Assembly: GCF_000178855.1 (NCBI RefSeq) | Contig: NZ_ADVG01000003.1 | Span: 1,612,001 to 1,676,000 of the forward strand | Source of the DNA: Ktedonobacter racemifer DSM 44963 | GTDB lineage: Bacteria > Chloroflexota > Ktedonobacteria > Ktedonobacterales > Ktedonobacteraceae | Direction: 5' to 3' | Length of the DNA: 64,000 bases | Shown here: one piece after another, positions 18,622-27,928 of the stretch | How positions within the stretch are numbered: the first letter of the stretch is position 1 | How the letters are laid out: every line of letters begins with the position of its first letter | Notes under the pieces: model-generated | Told to the model about the DNA's origin: nothing | Databases searched by the model: none | Seen by the model: only the letters and a program-made list of their open reading frames with translations | Translations under genes and position numbers: made by a program

Positions 18622-20019
18622 TTACCATGGCCGGATTAGTTTCTGAAAGGGCAGTAGTTTGTTTGGTAGGCTCATCCACCTGATTATGGCTACTCCCAGA
18701 CAGCACAGGAAACAGATCCAGAACAAAATCTGCAGTGGAATACCAACCGTCGCCCCTGCCTTCCCCATCGATCCTACGAGGAGTGTGGCTAGCCCGATTC
18801 CAGCAATTTGACCGAGATAACGGATCATTGCAAGTAGGCTGCTACTCAGGCTTATTTTCGCTTCGGGCGAGGCGCTCATGATTTCTGCGTTATTGGTTGC
18901 ATGGAAAAGTCCCATGCCGATCCCGAACAGGACAAGTTGTAGGCTCACACTTATAGCCGTCACATGTTGAGAACAGGCTATGAGCAACATCGAAGCGGCA
19001 CAAAACAGTGATCCTACAGTCACAGGAACAAATCCGCCGTGTTTATCACGGAACCAGCCCGCAAAGGGCGCCACAATTCCCATCAGCAGCGGCTGTAAGA
19101 TCAAGAGCATCCCGGTTACTCCCGCAGAAAAGCCCAATTGTTCCTGCAGATAGAACGTGATCGGGATCATGGTCGCCGTCTGTGCCATATTGATGAAGAA
19201 GGCGCTCGTATTACCAAGCGCTATTTTAGGCTGGCTGAACAATTCACGATCCAGGATACCGTACGATATATGCCGCTCATAGAACCATAAAATCACCAAC
19301 AATGCCAGACCAGCCACGCCCTCGAACACTATTGGTGGCGTAAATCCTCCACCCTGCTCGCTCGCTTCGGATGCAAGCATAAGCATGCAAGTGCCTGCGG
19401 CAAGCAGAAATGAACCAGCAATATCAAACGCTGTCCTGGTCCCCCCACTCTTCGCCTGTGGGAACCAACGCCGACCGAGCAGAAAGGCAGCCAGGCCTAT
19501 TGGTACATTGATTATGAACAACCACGTCCAGTGCACGAAATTCAGCAGGAGTCCGCCAACGGCAGGGCCAGCCAGAGTTCCAGCGGCAAGAACGATAGCG
19601 TTCACGCCAAGTGCACGCCCTATTTCATGATCAGGAAACACCTGACGGAGCATTGCCTGACTGTTGGCCATAATCATGGTGGCTCCAATTCCTTGCAGGC
19701 AGCGAGAAAGTAGGACGCTGACAATTCCGTGTGACACAGCAACACAGAGAGAGCCTATGCTAAACACAAGAAATCCGTAGCTGTAGATCTTTTTCCGATC
19801 CCAGATATCAGATAGTTTCCCTAAAAATGGGAGCAGGGCAACCATTGTCAACAGGTAAGCAGTCGCGACCCATTGAATCTGAGCCAGGGGGACGGAAAAC
19901 TCTTTTGCCATCGTAGGCAAAGACACATTGACGATACCAACATCCAGCGTCGACATAAGCGTGCCTATGTTAATAATTTGCAGGATGCCCCATTTTTTCG
20001 GATCGTATGTGCCTGTCAT
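18622..20019 (-). CDS. DHA2 family MFS exporter
   Basis: About 465 aa and 13-14 membrane helices. Helix 1 carries GTLMSTLDVGIVNVSLPTMA (motif D1), the 2-3 loop GKLSDIWDRKKIYSYG (motif A) and helix 5 AAGTLAGPAVGGLLLNF (motif C). I prefer the ATG ending at 20019 (MTGTYDPKKW) because GGAAGGGA lies just upstream; frames reaching 20046 need a TTG. It is a second, clearly different drug-exporter paralogue beside the one at 9.9 kb. Probably exports small amphipathic compounds by proton antiport. Confidence 0.9.
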   Translation of the reverse strand: MTGTYDPKKWGILQIINIGTLMSTLDVGIVNVSLPTMAKEFSVPLAQIQWVATAYLLTMVALLPFLGKLSDIWDRKKIYSYGFLVFSIGSLCVAVSHGIVSVLLSRCLQGIGATMIMANSQAMLRQVFPDHEIGRALGVNAIVLAAGTLAGPAVGGLLLNFVHWTWLFIINVPIGLAAFLLGRRWFPQAKSGGTRTAFDIAGSFLLAAGTCMLMLASEASEQGGGFTPPIVFEGVAGLALLVILWFYERHISYGILDRELFSQPKIALGNTSAFFINMAQTATMIPITFYLQEQLGFSAGVTGMLLILQPLLMGIVAPFAGWFRDKHGGFVPVTVGSLFCAASMLLIACSQHVTAISVSLQLVLFGIGMGLFHATNNAEIMSASPEAKISLSSSLLAMIRYLGQIAGIGLATLLVGSMGKAGATVGIPLQILFWICFLCCLGVAIIRWMSLPNKLLPFQKLIRPW

Positions 20020-20124
20020 CGATTTCCCTTCCATGCTTGAACTCAAAGTAGCCCAGTTAACAAAATAGGACTAAGAGGATACTCAAATGTTAGGTTGTAT
20101 AGTTCGTCTATAGCGATGGATTTT

Positions 20125-21036
20125 CTAATTTTTCGCTCTACCAGGGCGAACAAGTTGGCCTAGTGCTATCCCTCCAAGAATGAGTAGCCCACTGAGAAGA
20201 GTCAGGATACTTGTGTGCTCATGGAGGAAGAGCGTTCCCCCAATGATACTGATGAGAGGGATAAGGTAGAGAAAAATACTTGCCTGTGAGCTTGTTGTAT
20301 ACGCAACGCCATAGTTCCAGAGGATCGTTGCCGCTACCGTGCTTCCCACGGTTAAGAGCACAAGAGCTATCCAGGCTGCTCCACTCAAATATCTGAGGAG
20401 AGACCAGGTGTGGCTATCCCACCAGGTAAGGAGTGGAAACGTTCCAACAATCATCGTGAGAGCAGTAGCTGTACGTGCCCCCACTTCTTTGCTCAACCGA
20501 CGTACTGAGACGGTATACATTGCCCACATGAACGCCGCGAGTAATATGAGCAATGCGCCTGCAAAATTTCGCATATTCCAGGTTGCATCAACATATGCTT
20601 GACCAAAGAGGACGGTTATTCCAAGGACGGAGAGCAGGAGGCCAATCACCATTGTCCAAGTGATTTTTTCACGTAGCACGAAGGCGGCAATGAGAAGAAT
20701 CCAGATTGGCTCTGATGCAATCAGCAAACCTGCCAGGCTAGAAGGAATGACGCGCAAGCCGTAGGCGACAGGAACATTGTAGCCGATGACGCCAGCCACC
20801 CCACAAAATACGACCCAAGAGACTTTCTTCACGCTCCAATGGAAACGACGCAAGGGTGTGAGCAAGGGGAGGAAGAAAAGCGCTGCAATAACAAAACGTA
20901 TCAAGACAAGTTGCAATGGCGTGAAAGAGATGAGTAAATAGCGCGTTGCGACTGGGGCCAATCCCCAACAGAGGGTTGAGAGGAGCAGGGCACTATATGC
21001 TCGTACGGGCACTTTCTTTTTTATCAGTAGGGCCAC
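20125..21036 (-). CDS. EamA/DMT family membrane transporter
   Basis: 303 aa with 10 hydrophobic helices in two EamA repeats (residues about 14-145 and 160-295). Typical segments are LLLSTLCWGLAPVATRYLLI, LIASEPIWILLIAAFVLREK and YLIPLISIIGGTLFLHE. Members export metabolites or amino acids. GTG start at 21036 with AGGAG 9 bases upstream. It is co-oriented with the DHA2 gene downstream, with 105 bp between them, so they may share a transcript. Confidence 0.9.
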   Translation of the reverse strand: MALLIKKKVPVRAYSALLLSTLCWGLAPVATRYLLISFTPLQLVLIRFVIAALFFLPLLTPLRRFHWSVKKVSWVVFCGVAGVIGYNVPVAYGLRVIPSSLAGLLIASEPIWILLIAAFVLREKITWTMVIGLLLSVLGITVLFGQAYVDATWNMRNFAGALLILLAAFMWAMYTVSVRRLSKEVGARTATALTMIVGTFPLLTWWDSHTWSLLRYLSGAAWIALVLLTVGSTVAATILWNYGVAYTTSSQASIFLYLIPLISIIGGTLFLHEHTSILTLLSGLLILGGIALGQLVRPGRAKN

Positions 21037-21106
21037 TTATGGGACTCCTTTTATTCAGAGGGGATGGCTGCACTTAAGAGCCTATCCCAATAGGTATATT
21101 TCCCTC

Positions 21107-21372
21107 TTACTCTGGAAGACGGCGCACGACTTCGATGGCCTCCTCCAACCAGTCAATATACGCCTGCTCTCGTTTTACCCCCTGCTCTAATGTCAGACGC
21201 CGTAGCATCTGTCTGCGACTCACTCCTGGCGCCCCAACCAGAGCATCCAAGGGAAAACGGACTAACTGTTGATACGATGCCAGTCGCTCGCTGTGAGCGG
21301 TATGCTGTTGTTCGAGCAATTGAATGACCTCAGCGTTTGATAAGATGGACGCAAAGAAGACCTGAATCAACG
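21107..21372 (-). pseudogene. PadR family regulator, C-terminal fragment
   Basis: The last 87 residues (FFASILSNAEVIQLLEQQHT.., KREQAYIDWLEEAIEVVRRL) match the helical dimerisation domain of PadR-type regulators. The DNA-binding N-terminal half is missing: the frame runs into an IS630 transposase tail at about 21375. Its position upstream of the EamA gene suggests it once regulated that transporter. Confidence 0.7.
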
Positions 21373-21374
21373 GG

Positions 21375-21574
21375 GAATGGGGGACGTGCGCATCATTCCG
21401 TGCTGGTTGCCCATAAAAAGCCCCTGGCTGAACCGCATTGAGCCAAAGTGGGTTCACGGAAAGCGAACGATTGTCGAACCTGCTCGGCTTTTGACGGCGA
21501 GTGAACTCAGGCAGCGGGTCTGTGACTATTTTGGCTGTGAACAAGCTGAGTCGCTTACGCCAAAGATCGCGTGA
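21375..21574 (+). pseudogene. IS630 transposase, C-terminal fragment
   Basis: Reads GDVRIIPCWLPIKSPWLNRI, EPKWVHGKRTIVEPARLLTA and ends CEQAESLTPKIA. This is the catalytic-Glu end of the same transposase type as 11969-13079, with about 80% identity over the shared part by eye. The first 80% of the gene is absent. Confidence 0.8.
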
Positions 21575-21581
21575 TTCTCTT

Positions 21582-22124
21582 CTAACTTGCATCAGCGGTA
21601 AGACGATACTTTCCGCACACAACACACTGGAACAGATAGCCTTGAATGGAACCACCAGTGTTCCATCGCTCCAACTGGGCTTGCGAGAACCCATAGAGAG
21701 CCTTCATCTTTGCCAGATCCTCCGCTACCTCCTCGGCAAAAGGTTGGATCTCTTTCCATCCCACATAGCCCACAAACGCACAAAAATCGTTGTGATGGCT
21801 GAGCCAGACTTCTGATTGCCAACTGCGATAGCCAGGGGTTCGATGATGTAACTCGTTGAGATATTCTGGAGCGAATTCCCTCCAGTCGCAATCAATCAGG
21901 TCGGTAAATTGTCCGTGGTAGGTTTGTGCAGCCGAGCCATCTTTAATACACCAGGGGCAGATTCCTTCGACGTTCTCCTCAGCATAAAATGGGCCAACAT
22001 AGACGTAGGCCCGGATCTGTTGACAGACCGGGCAGGAGGTTTGTTGTCGCCGGATCGTGCCTGTCGCTAAGGGATCAGGATGATATTTGAAAGTGGGGAA
22101 AAGCGATTGTTCCTGTCTCTTCAT
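21582..22124 (-). CDS. CbrC family protein (UPF0167)
   Basis: 180 aa, the usual size of CbrC, a family linked in E. coli to colicin E2 tolerance but biochemically unexplained. The N-terminal hallmark is present (FPTFKYHPDPLATGTI), then CPVC near residue 31, GICPWCIKDGSAA near 60 and a C-terminal CVVCGKYRL, giving three cysteine pairs that could bind zinc. ATG at 22124 with AGGAG upstream. Its stop is 7 bp from the transposase stop, in convergent orientation, inside the IS630 right end, so it is a cargo candidate. Confidence 0.85.
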   Translation of the reverse strand: MKRQEQSLFPTFKYHPDPLATGTIRRQQTSCPVCQQIRAYVYVGPFYAEENVEGICPWCIKDGSAAQTYHGQFTDLIDCDWREFAPEYLNELHHRTPGYRSWQSEVWLSHHNDFCAFVGYVGWKEIQPFAEEVAEDLAKMKALYGFSQAQLERWNTGGSIQGYLFQCVVCGKYRLTADAS

Positions 22125-22237
22125 GGTTCTCAGGCTCCTTTTTCCTCAGTTTACCATATCTCTCGGCGCTCCTCCTGCTCTGACAGTGCAGATCTGGTTG
22201 GGTCAGATTACACACGAGCTTTGTTGAACCTACACTA

Positions 22238-23560
22238 GTGCTCCGTTCGTTAAGTGCAGTAGCAAAACGGATTGGCTTCTAGAACCGGATCATGCGATAA
22301 GCCTGCTTGTTTTTGTTACTGGTGGATTTAACAAAAGCAGCACTAGTGCTCCGTTCGTGAAGTGGTGATAGAATCAGAAGAGAGGAAGGTGGAAAAGAGA
22401 AAGGAGCGCGAGAGATGCCGAAGATCCTGCGAGCGCGAGCAGCGCAAGATGAACGCGAAGAGAGGCGAGTGCGCAAACTGGCCGCCAGCCGGCATGGACC
22501 AGCGGATTGGATCCTGCATGCACAGATGGTCGTGCGCAGCTGGGATGGAGAACGCGTGGAAGCCATTGCGCAGGCCCTGCACTGTGACGCGCAGACCGTG
22601 CGCCGTCGGTTGCACCGCTTTGAGACAGGGGGGATTGAGGGGCTGGGTGATCGACCCAAAGCCGGCCGTCCTCGTCGCTTGACGACAGAAGATGACAGCC
22701 GGATCATTGCCCTGGCCAAGCAGCCGCCTCCCGGGCGGTTGGTCAGGTACACTGACGGAAGCCTGGAGGCCAGAGAGGAGCAAAAAGCCGCGCAGTGGAG
22801 CCTGGATGCACTGGCCCAGGCAGCCAAGGAAGCCGGGATTGCCGTGAAACGCAGCCAGATCCGTACGATCTTGCTGCGCGAAGGGGTGCGGTGGCGTCGG
22901 ACCCACAGTTGGGGGACCAGCGATGAAAAAGACGCGCGTCCCAAAAGGGTAGCGGTCGTCAGCCACTACACCGACCCACCCGCAGGCTCGACGACCATCT
23001 GTACCGACGAATTAGGGCCGGTCTTGCCCCGCAGCTTTCCCCCAGCACCTGGCTGGTCGCCGAATGGGCACCGGATCAAAGCGCCTCTGGAGTACAGCCG
23101 AGGACTGGAGAAAACCTGGATCTATGGGGCGTTGCGTGTGCGCGATGGCAAAGAACTCACCCGCTGTGCGCCCGCGCGCAACTCGACGAATTCTATCGAG
23201 TTGCTCAAACTGATCGAAGCCGACAATCCAACGGGCGACATTTTCATTATCACAGATAATCTGAGCAGCCACAACAGCCTGGAAACCCGCACCTGGCTGG
23301 CAGAACATCCCCGCATCCACCACGTCTTCATTCCCAAAGGAGCGTGCTGGCTCAACCTGCAAGAAGGCTGGTGGCGGCTCTTCCGCCGCGATGCCTTCGC
23401 CGGCCAGAGCTTTGCCAACCCGAGCGAGATTGATCTGGCCAGGCGCGTGGCGACCGCGCAACTCAACCACCGAGCCAAGCCCTGGGTTTGGGGACGGCCT
23501 CCCAAGACTCGTCGCCACTATCGGCGGCTCTTTTCTTACCGCATTTAACGAACGGAGCAC
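22238..23560 (+). mobile_element. IS630 family element, intact, with a doubled left end
   Basis: The right end reads CGAACGGAGCAC followed by TA (23561-23562). Two left ends exist: GTGCTCCGTTCGTTAA at 22238 and GTGCTCCGTTCGTGAA at 22346, each preceded by TA. The outer one matches the right repeat better. The outer left end shares its TA (22236-22237) with the neighbouring IS630 right end. The transposase gene is complete, so the unit may be active. Confidence 0.85.
22415..23548 (+). CDS. IS630 family transposase
   Basis: 377 aa with no defect. The N-terminal helix-turn-helix reads EAIAQALHCDAQTVRRRLHR. The DDE core has TTICTDELGPV (D), IFIITDNLSSHNS (D) and WLNLQEGWWRLFRR (E). It belongs to a different IS630 subgroup from the 11.9/21.4/48.2 kb copies (short GTGCTCCG ends). 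It is the only undamaged IS630 transposase in the window. Confidence 0.93.
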   Translation: MPKILRARAAQDEREERRVRKLAASRHGPADWILHAQMVVRSWDGERVEAIAQALHCDAQTVRRRLHRFETGGIEGLGDRPKAGRPRRLTTEDDSRIIALAKQPPPGRLVRYTDGSLEAREEQKAAQWSLDALAQAAKEAGIAVKRSQIRTILLREGVRWRRTHSWGTSDEKDARPKRVAVVSHYTDPPAGSTTICTDELGPVLPRSFPPAPGWSPNGHRIKAPLEYSRGLEKTWIYGALRVRDGKELTRCAPARNSTNSIELLKLIEADNPTGDIFIITDNLSSHNSLETRTWLAEHPRIHHVFIPKGACWLNLQEGWWRLFRRDAFAGQSFANPSEIDLARRVATAQLNHRAKPWVWGRPPKTRRHYRRLFSYRI

Positions 23561-23562
23561 TA

Positions 23563-23933
23563 GGTACATCATAGAGGGGATGAAAGAGGAGGCTGGCCAG
23601 AAGTAACATGCTTGAAGCCTATTTCAAATCATGCTTGATTCATAGTGCTAGCATGCTTGAGATAGGCTTCGAGTGTGTGGCAAGAAATGCTATTGTGTTC
23701 CAGTGTGTATACTCTACACAAACGGGTTATCAGCAGGTTCGCCCAGACACCTCAGAACAGTTTCGTGAACACACTCTCAGGCGGTACGCGGCTAAACATC
23801 TTTGTTCTGGGATTTCACCCAAAACGCCGCAGGATGCCCCTGCCCTTTCAGGCATGGGGAGGAATGCGGCGTTCCTTTGTCGGTGGCTTGGGTGGAATAC
23901 GCCGTAGACATGCTCTCATCTGCTCATGTATTG
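23563..23933. other. Gap with TnpB left-end hairpin
   Basis: AACGCCGCAGGATGCCCCTG to GGGGAGGAATGCGGCGTT (23823-23873) folds into a branched hairpin typical of the left end of IS200/IS605 elements. An imperfect inverted pair GCTTGAAGCCTAT / ATAGGCTTCGAG lies at 23610-23673. No gene seen. Confidence 0.5.
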
Positions 23934-23963
23934 TTGACAGTCAGATGAAAACTATGGTATAAT
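23934..23963 (+). promoter_or_regulatory. Consensus sigma-70 promoter of tnpB
   Basis: TTGACA (23934-23939), 18-bp spacer, TATAAT (23958-23963). The tnpB ATG is 7 nt after the -10 box, where transcription should start, so the mRNA is probably leaderless. Confidence 0.75.
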
Positions 23964-23970
23964 TTAGCGT

Positions 23971-25204
23971 ATGCAAACGGTAGTAACAGCGAAACTCAAA
24001 TTAAATACAACGCCCGAGCAATTCAAGGCATTACGTACAACGCAACTGGCGTATCGGGATTCTCTCAACTATGTGAGCCAGTACGCCTTTGCGCATGGCA
24101 AGATGAGCAATGCTGTTCGTTTGCAAGATGCCACCTACGAAGAGATCCGCCTCCGTTTTCATCTGCCTTCGCAAATGGCCTGTTCTGTTCCTCGCCAAGT
24201 TGGAGCCTCGTATAAAACCCTCTGGACAAAGGTCAAGAACAATGCTGTTCATCGTAAGGAAGGGAAGACCAAGAAACGCTACAAAGGGCTTGATAAGGCT
24301 CCCAAGTTCATCTCCCCCACGTTGACCTATCAGTACAAGAAAGACTACACCTTCAAGAAAGAGCAGCAGGTGAGCATCCTGACCCTTGAGGGACGTGTTA
24401 TCGTGCCCCTATACTGGCTACAATAAGCATGTGGCATTGATCCAGCGTGGAGCGGAGATTGGTGCATCGAAACTCTGGTATGACAAGCCCAAGAAACAAT
24501 TTTACCTCCTTGTCTCTCTTGCAATTGAGACGACTGATCCTACACCTGAAACACACAAGCAGGTCGCCGGAGTGGATGTGGGGATGCGATACCTTGCCGT
24601 CACGGCGACGATGCAAGGGGATTGCACCTTCCATTCAGGCAAACAGATTGTCCCCAAGGCAAACCACTACGCACGACTGAGAAAACGTCTGCAAAAGAAA
24701 GGCACTCGTTCAGCGACAAGAAGGCTCGTTGCCATCAGTGGACGAGAGAGACGGTTGAAGCAGAATACCAATCATGTCGTGAGTAAGCGGATTGTCCTAC
24801 AGCACCCTCAAAGCTTGATTGGACTGGAGCATCTGACAGACATTCGAGAGCGTACCAAACGACGCAAAGGCAAAAATGCAAAACAGCGAAAAGCCAATCG
24901 TACCTTCTCCAAATGGTCCTTCGCTGAGTTGCATAGCATGATTGCCTATAAAGCGCTCTTACATCGAAGTATGGCAATCAAGGTCGATGCCAACTCTACC
25001 TCGCAAGCGTGCCCCAAATGTGGGCACACCTGCAAAGAGAATAGACCCAACAAGGGCCTGCTCTTCGTCTGTCAGAATTGTCAGTACACGCTCCATGCCG
25101 ATCTGGTTGGTGCAAGAAACATTGCGATGCGAACGCTTCTTATCCGGCAAGACTGGAGAGGAACGGGCCTCTTGTCAGTACGCGCCTTCTGTGTCGGACG
25201 ATGA
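23971..25204 (+). pseudogene. tnpB: TnpB RNA-guided nuclease (IS200/IS605), one frameshift
   Basis: Joined frames give about 410 aa of TnpB. The N-terminal part reads LKLNTTPEQFKALRTTQLAY. RuvC-I is GVDVGMRYLAV, RuvC-II LIGLEHLTDIR, then a zinc finger CPKCGHTCKEN..CQNC, and RuvC-III HADLVGARNIA. The only defect is one extra C in a C run at about 24407-24411, which moves PYTGYNKHVAL out of frame with the first part. It has a strong promoter and left-end hairpin upstream and a right end after it (about 25245-25305). Without that base the gene would be intact, so a sequencing error is possible. Confidence 0.85.
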
Positions 25205-25515
25205 AGCCAAAGCAGCACGCCTGAAAAGGTATGCTGAATTGCGGTGGAGTTCAGACACAACTCCAAGCCCTCGGCTTTCGCCGTAGGGTACTGACTCCTT
25301 CGAGTATAACTCTTTTTCATACGGAGTGGTGCGCTGCGTTAGCAGCACATGACGTTTCAAAAGTGTGGGAGAGCCATTTCATTCCAAAATTTACCACAAG
25401 AGGAGGAGGAGGCACTTTCTCCTTCTCTTGTGGTAAAACATCTTCAACGTGAACAGGAAGAATACGATACCTCGGTTGACCGAATAGACCAACTGCCTGC
25501 TATCTTCTATATGCG
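25205..25515. other. TnpB right end and gap
   Basis: CTCCAAGCCCTCGGCTTTCG at 25260-25279 is the IS200/IS605 right-end hairpin and, by analogy with known systems, the 3' part of an omega RNA. A 12-bp inverted pair TTACCACAAGAG / CTCTTGTGGTAA lies at 25389-25433. No further gene recognised. Confidence 0.45.
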
Positions 25516-26280
25516 CTATTCATCAAGTACTGGAAATTCCGTCACACGCAAGTTCGTACAACCATAGGGGATCAGTGTGAGATCCTCAATGGGTTGCGCT
25601 GATGAGACTGGAGAAACAGGGAGCGGACCGGCGGCATTGTGTTCAAGTGTCCAAGAAGGGATTCGCCTCCCCTTTACCCTCAGATGCACAGAGGCTCCTT
25701 CTGGAGAGAAAGGGACTGCGCCTGGTGAATGAAAGATGACGCGGCAGGAGTGCTCTGGATCTGCCCTCTCCATCTTGAGTGCATAGTTCCAGGGCACCTT
25801 TGGATGGACTTCCCAATCAGCATGTGGAGGCTCGCCTCGAATCTGCTTCCATTCTTCTTCTATTTTCAGAGCATAGACGAGAGGGCCTCGCTCAACCGAG
25901 ACACTGGCATGATAGCGCGTTTGTGCGTGTATCTGCATAGGAAGGTGCAGACAAATGAGAGTGGGCCGATGCCATTCTTGTTCAACGCGATAATAGGTGC
26001 CAGGTTGCATTGGCTCTTTCCTATCATCCTCCAGAATGATGTGAGCACCCTCAGCCCAGGTGGGAACACGTAAAAGAAGGGGGAAACGTATCGGACATTC
26101 AGTTGAGACGACAATGTGTACTGTTTCACTAAAAGGATAGTTCGAATCTACTTGGATCTGCACTGGTATTCCTAACACCTGAGTGGCAATGGTACAGGGA
26201 GCATAGGTCAGTGCTGCCAGTCCTTTGTCCTGGGTTCTCATCCATAAATGCGTCGCAAACTTCGGCCAGCCCTGGGCTGA
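25516..26280 (-). pseudogene. GH127 (DUF1680) glycoside hydrolase, C-terminal fragment
   Basis: The frame from GWPKFATHLWMRTQDKGLAA through RYHASVSVERGPLVYALKIE matches the C-terminal part of family 127 beta-L-arabinofuranosidases. About 255 of the roughly 600 residues remain, and the catalytic centre, which lies earlier, is lost. Upstream of about 26285 the same frame is only the shadow of a tniA fragment on the other strand. A transposon insertion therefore replaced the 5' half of a sugar-degradation gene. Confidence 0.7.
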
Positions 26281-26284
26281 TAGG

Positions 26285-26627
26285 GGGTCGTGTGAGTGAG
26301 TGGGAAGCCAGAGCCATGCGTAAACACAATGAGGAACAGGCCAGAATCGCCCGCGAACAAGGGCTACCCGCTCGTGCTCGTATTCAGGACGAAGCACGGG
26401 CGGCACGCCATCGCCGCAGCACAGAGATTCGCGCAAGTTAACAGGCCCGTCAATGGGATCGCCAACGCTCAGAGATTCATCCTGCCCTCGTTTCTGAACG
26501 ATTAGCGAGCGTCGAGGCAGAGATCACACAAGTCGTCACGCTTGCGGACCCTGTCCCGGATGCTGAACCGGATCGTCCCACCCGTATTTTACCCGTCCGC
26601 ACGATGCGCGAGGAGGAACGTTCATGA
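26285..26627 (+). pseudogene. tniA: TniA/TnsB-like transposase, C-terminal tail
   Basis: Two frames (EWEARAMRKHNEEQARIARE.. to about 26435, then ARQWDRQRSEIHPALVSERL.. to TMREEERS*) form the basic, helical tail of a Tn7-like DDE transposase. It ends in ATGA, overlapping the tniB start, the normal tniA-tniB arrangement. A one-base shift separates the frames and the catalytic domain is absent. Identification rests on context and tail composition. Confidence 0.6.
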
Positions 26628-27856
26628 CTCATCCTCTTTTCAAAAAGGAGATATTTGTCGAGACCGCCTTCGCTCGAAGGTTTCAGAAGATGCTCCAAGA
26701 CGCCTGGGACAACCGTTCCTGGCACCTGCTCGTGGCTGATCCGGGCGCTGGCAAAACCATGAGTATCCGCGACCTCCAAAAACGGGCTGGCGGACGATCC
26801 GTTCTCGCGGTGGTGGCTCCCAAAAACAATGACGATGAGCAGGCATTTGGCGACCAGTTTTTGGCAGCTTTAGGTCTCCCGATCCGAGGGCATTGGAGCA
26901 CGCGCAAGCCCAAACTGATGGGACACTTGCACCAATACGGCACCGAATTCCTCATTGTCGATGATGCACACGACCTCTCGCTTGAGCATCTGATGTTGCT
27001 CAAAGAAGTGACGGACCAGGGGAGGCTCCAGTACGATCATCCGCTGGGATTGTGTTTGGTAGCCGCAGGGCGCGGAGACACGATTCCCTTGAAGGAAACA
27101 TTCGATTTACCCGATCCAACGTGGCTGCAATTTCGTCGCCGTTTCGATAAACTCGCCCCGTTCTGCCGCGTAGCTTCCCACACCTCCGAAGAAGTTCGTG
27201 ACATCCTGGCGACTCTAGAGCAGGAGTACCGGCCACTCTTGCCGCAGCTCAGGCTTTCCCAATGGACAGGCACGATCTACACCTGGCTCACGCATCCGGT
27301 CCTTGACCCGACCCGCTCAGGCCGCGTCACGATGGACAACCTGATGAAGCTGGTCGTGACGGCCCTGGAATGGTCGTATCTGGATGGGGAAACCGATGTG
27401 GCCCCCTCGCGGCTCAAGTCCGCTGCAGAGCTGCTGGTGCTGCGTCATGATACGCTCAAGCTCATTGATGGAGCTGGTCCTACCACGCTTGCACAGGATC
27501 AAACATCCGCGGAAGAGCCAGGTGTGAATGGGAAAGAGCCCGAACGGCAAACCGCGCCGGAAAAAGAACAGCAGAACATGACGAAAACGGTGGAACCTGC
27601 GAAAGAACAGGTGCAAACGAACACTTCACCCAACTGCACGTTTTCTGGAGAACAGGTTCCCATCGATCTCAAACGATTTACCGACAGCGGCATCAATCTG
27701 GTGGAATGTCCTCGCTGTGGAAGAATGCGTTCTCTCTCCCCAAGTAAGGGCGTCCTCCGGTTCAAAGCACACACCCCACGCAAGCAGCAGACGCCTCTGA
27801 CAGAGAAGCGTTGGTCAGCTACAGGAAAAACAGACTGGAGTGTGGTTGAAGGATAG
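26624..27856 (+). CDS. tniB: TniB/TnsC-like transposition ATPase with C-terminal zinc ribbon
   Basis: 410-aa AAA+ ATPase that in Tn7-like transposons links target choice to the transposase. Walker A ADPGAGKTMS is near residue 45, Walker B FLIVDDAHDL near 109, then a sensor region CLVAAGRGDTIPL. Residues 285-350 are a charged, low-complexity linker (EKEQQNMTKTVEPAKEQ). The last 65 residues (VPIDLKRFTDSGINLVECPR, CGRMRSLSPSKGVLRFKAH) look like a zinc ribbon and recur alone at 43.8 kb. The ATG overlaps the tniA tail stop. No tniQ follows, so this transposon remnant cannot move by itself. Confidence 0.8.
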   Translation: MTHPLFKKEIFVETAFARRFQKMLQDAWDNRSWHLLVADPGAGKTMSIRDLQKRAGGRSVLAVVAPKNNDDEQAFGDQFLAALGLPIRGHWSTRKPKLMGHLHQYGTEFLIVDDAHDLSLEHLMLLKEVTDQGRLQYDHPLGLCLVAAGRGDTIPLKETFDLPDPTWLQFRRRFDKLAPFCRVASHTSEEVRDILATLEQEYRPLLPQLRLSQWTGTIYTWLTHPVLDPTRSGRVTMDNLMKLVVTALEWSYLDGETDVAPSRLKSAAELLVLRHDTLKLIDGAGPTTLAQDQTSAEEPGVNGKEPERQTAPEKEQQNMTKTVEPAKEQVQTNTSPNCTFSGEQVPIDLKRFTDSGINLVECPRCGRMRSLSPSKGVLRFKAHTPRKQQTPLTEKRWSATGKTDWSVVEG

Positions 27857-27928
27857 AGAAAGCACAGTCTTCTGAAAAGTGTGTATCACCGTTCTCTGCC
27901 CTTCTCAGCAAAACGAAATGCGACGAAA

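Larger units (their letters stand above)
21375..22235 (+). mobile_element. Right half of a second IS630-type element carrying cbrC-like gene
   Basis: Begins inside the transposase and ends with GAACCTACAC (22226-22235) followed by TA. Read inward, that end is GTGTAGGTTCAACAAAGCTC, matching the left ends at 11914 and 48117 over about 30 bp. The left half is gone, replaced by the PadR fragment junction. A CbrC-like gene lies between the transposase stop and the right end. Confidence 0.65.

Noticed and set aside
25516..26436. Full 306-codon minus frame as a complete gene
   Set aside because: Only the part up to about 26280 matches GH127. The rest is antisense to the tniA tail, so the frame is a fusion artefact.
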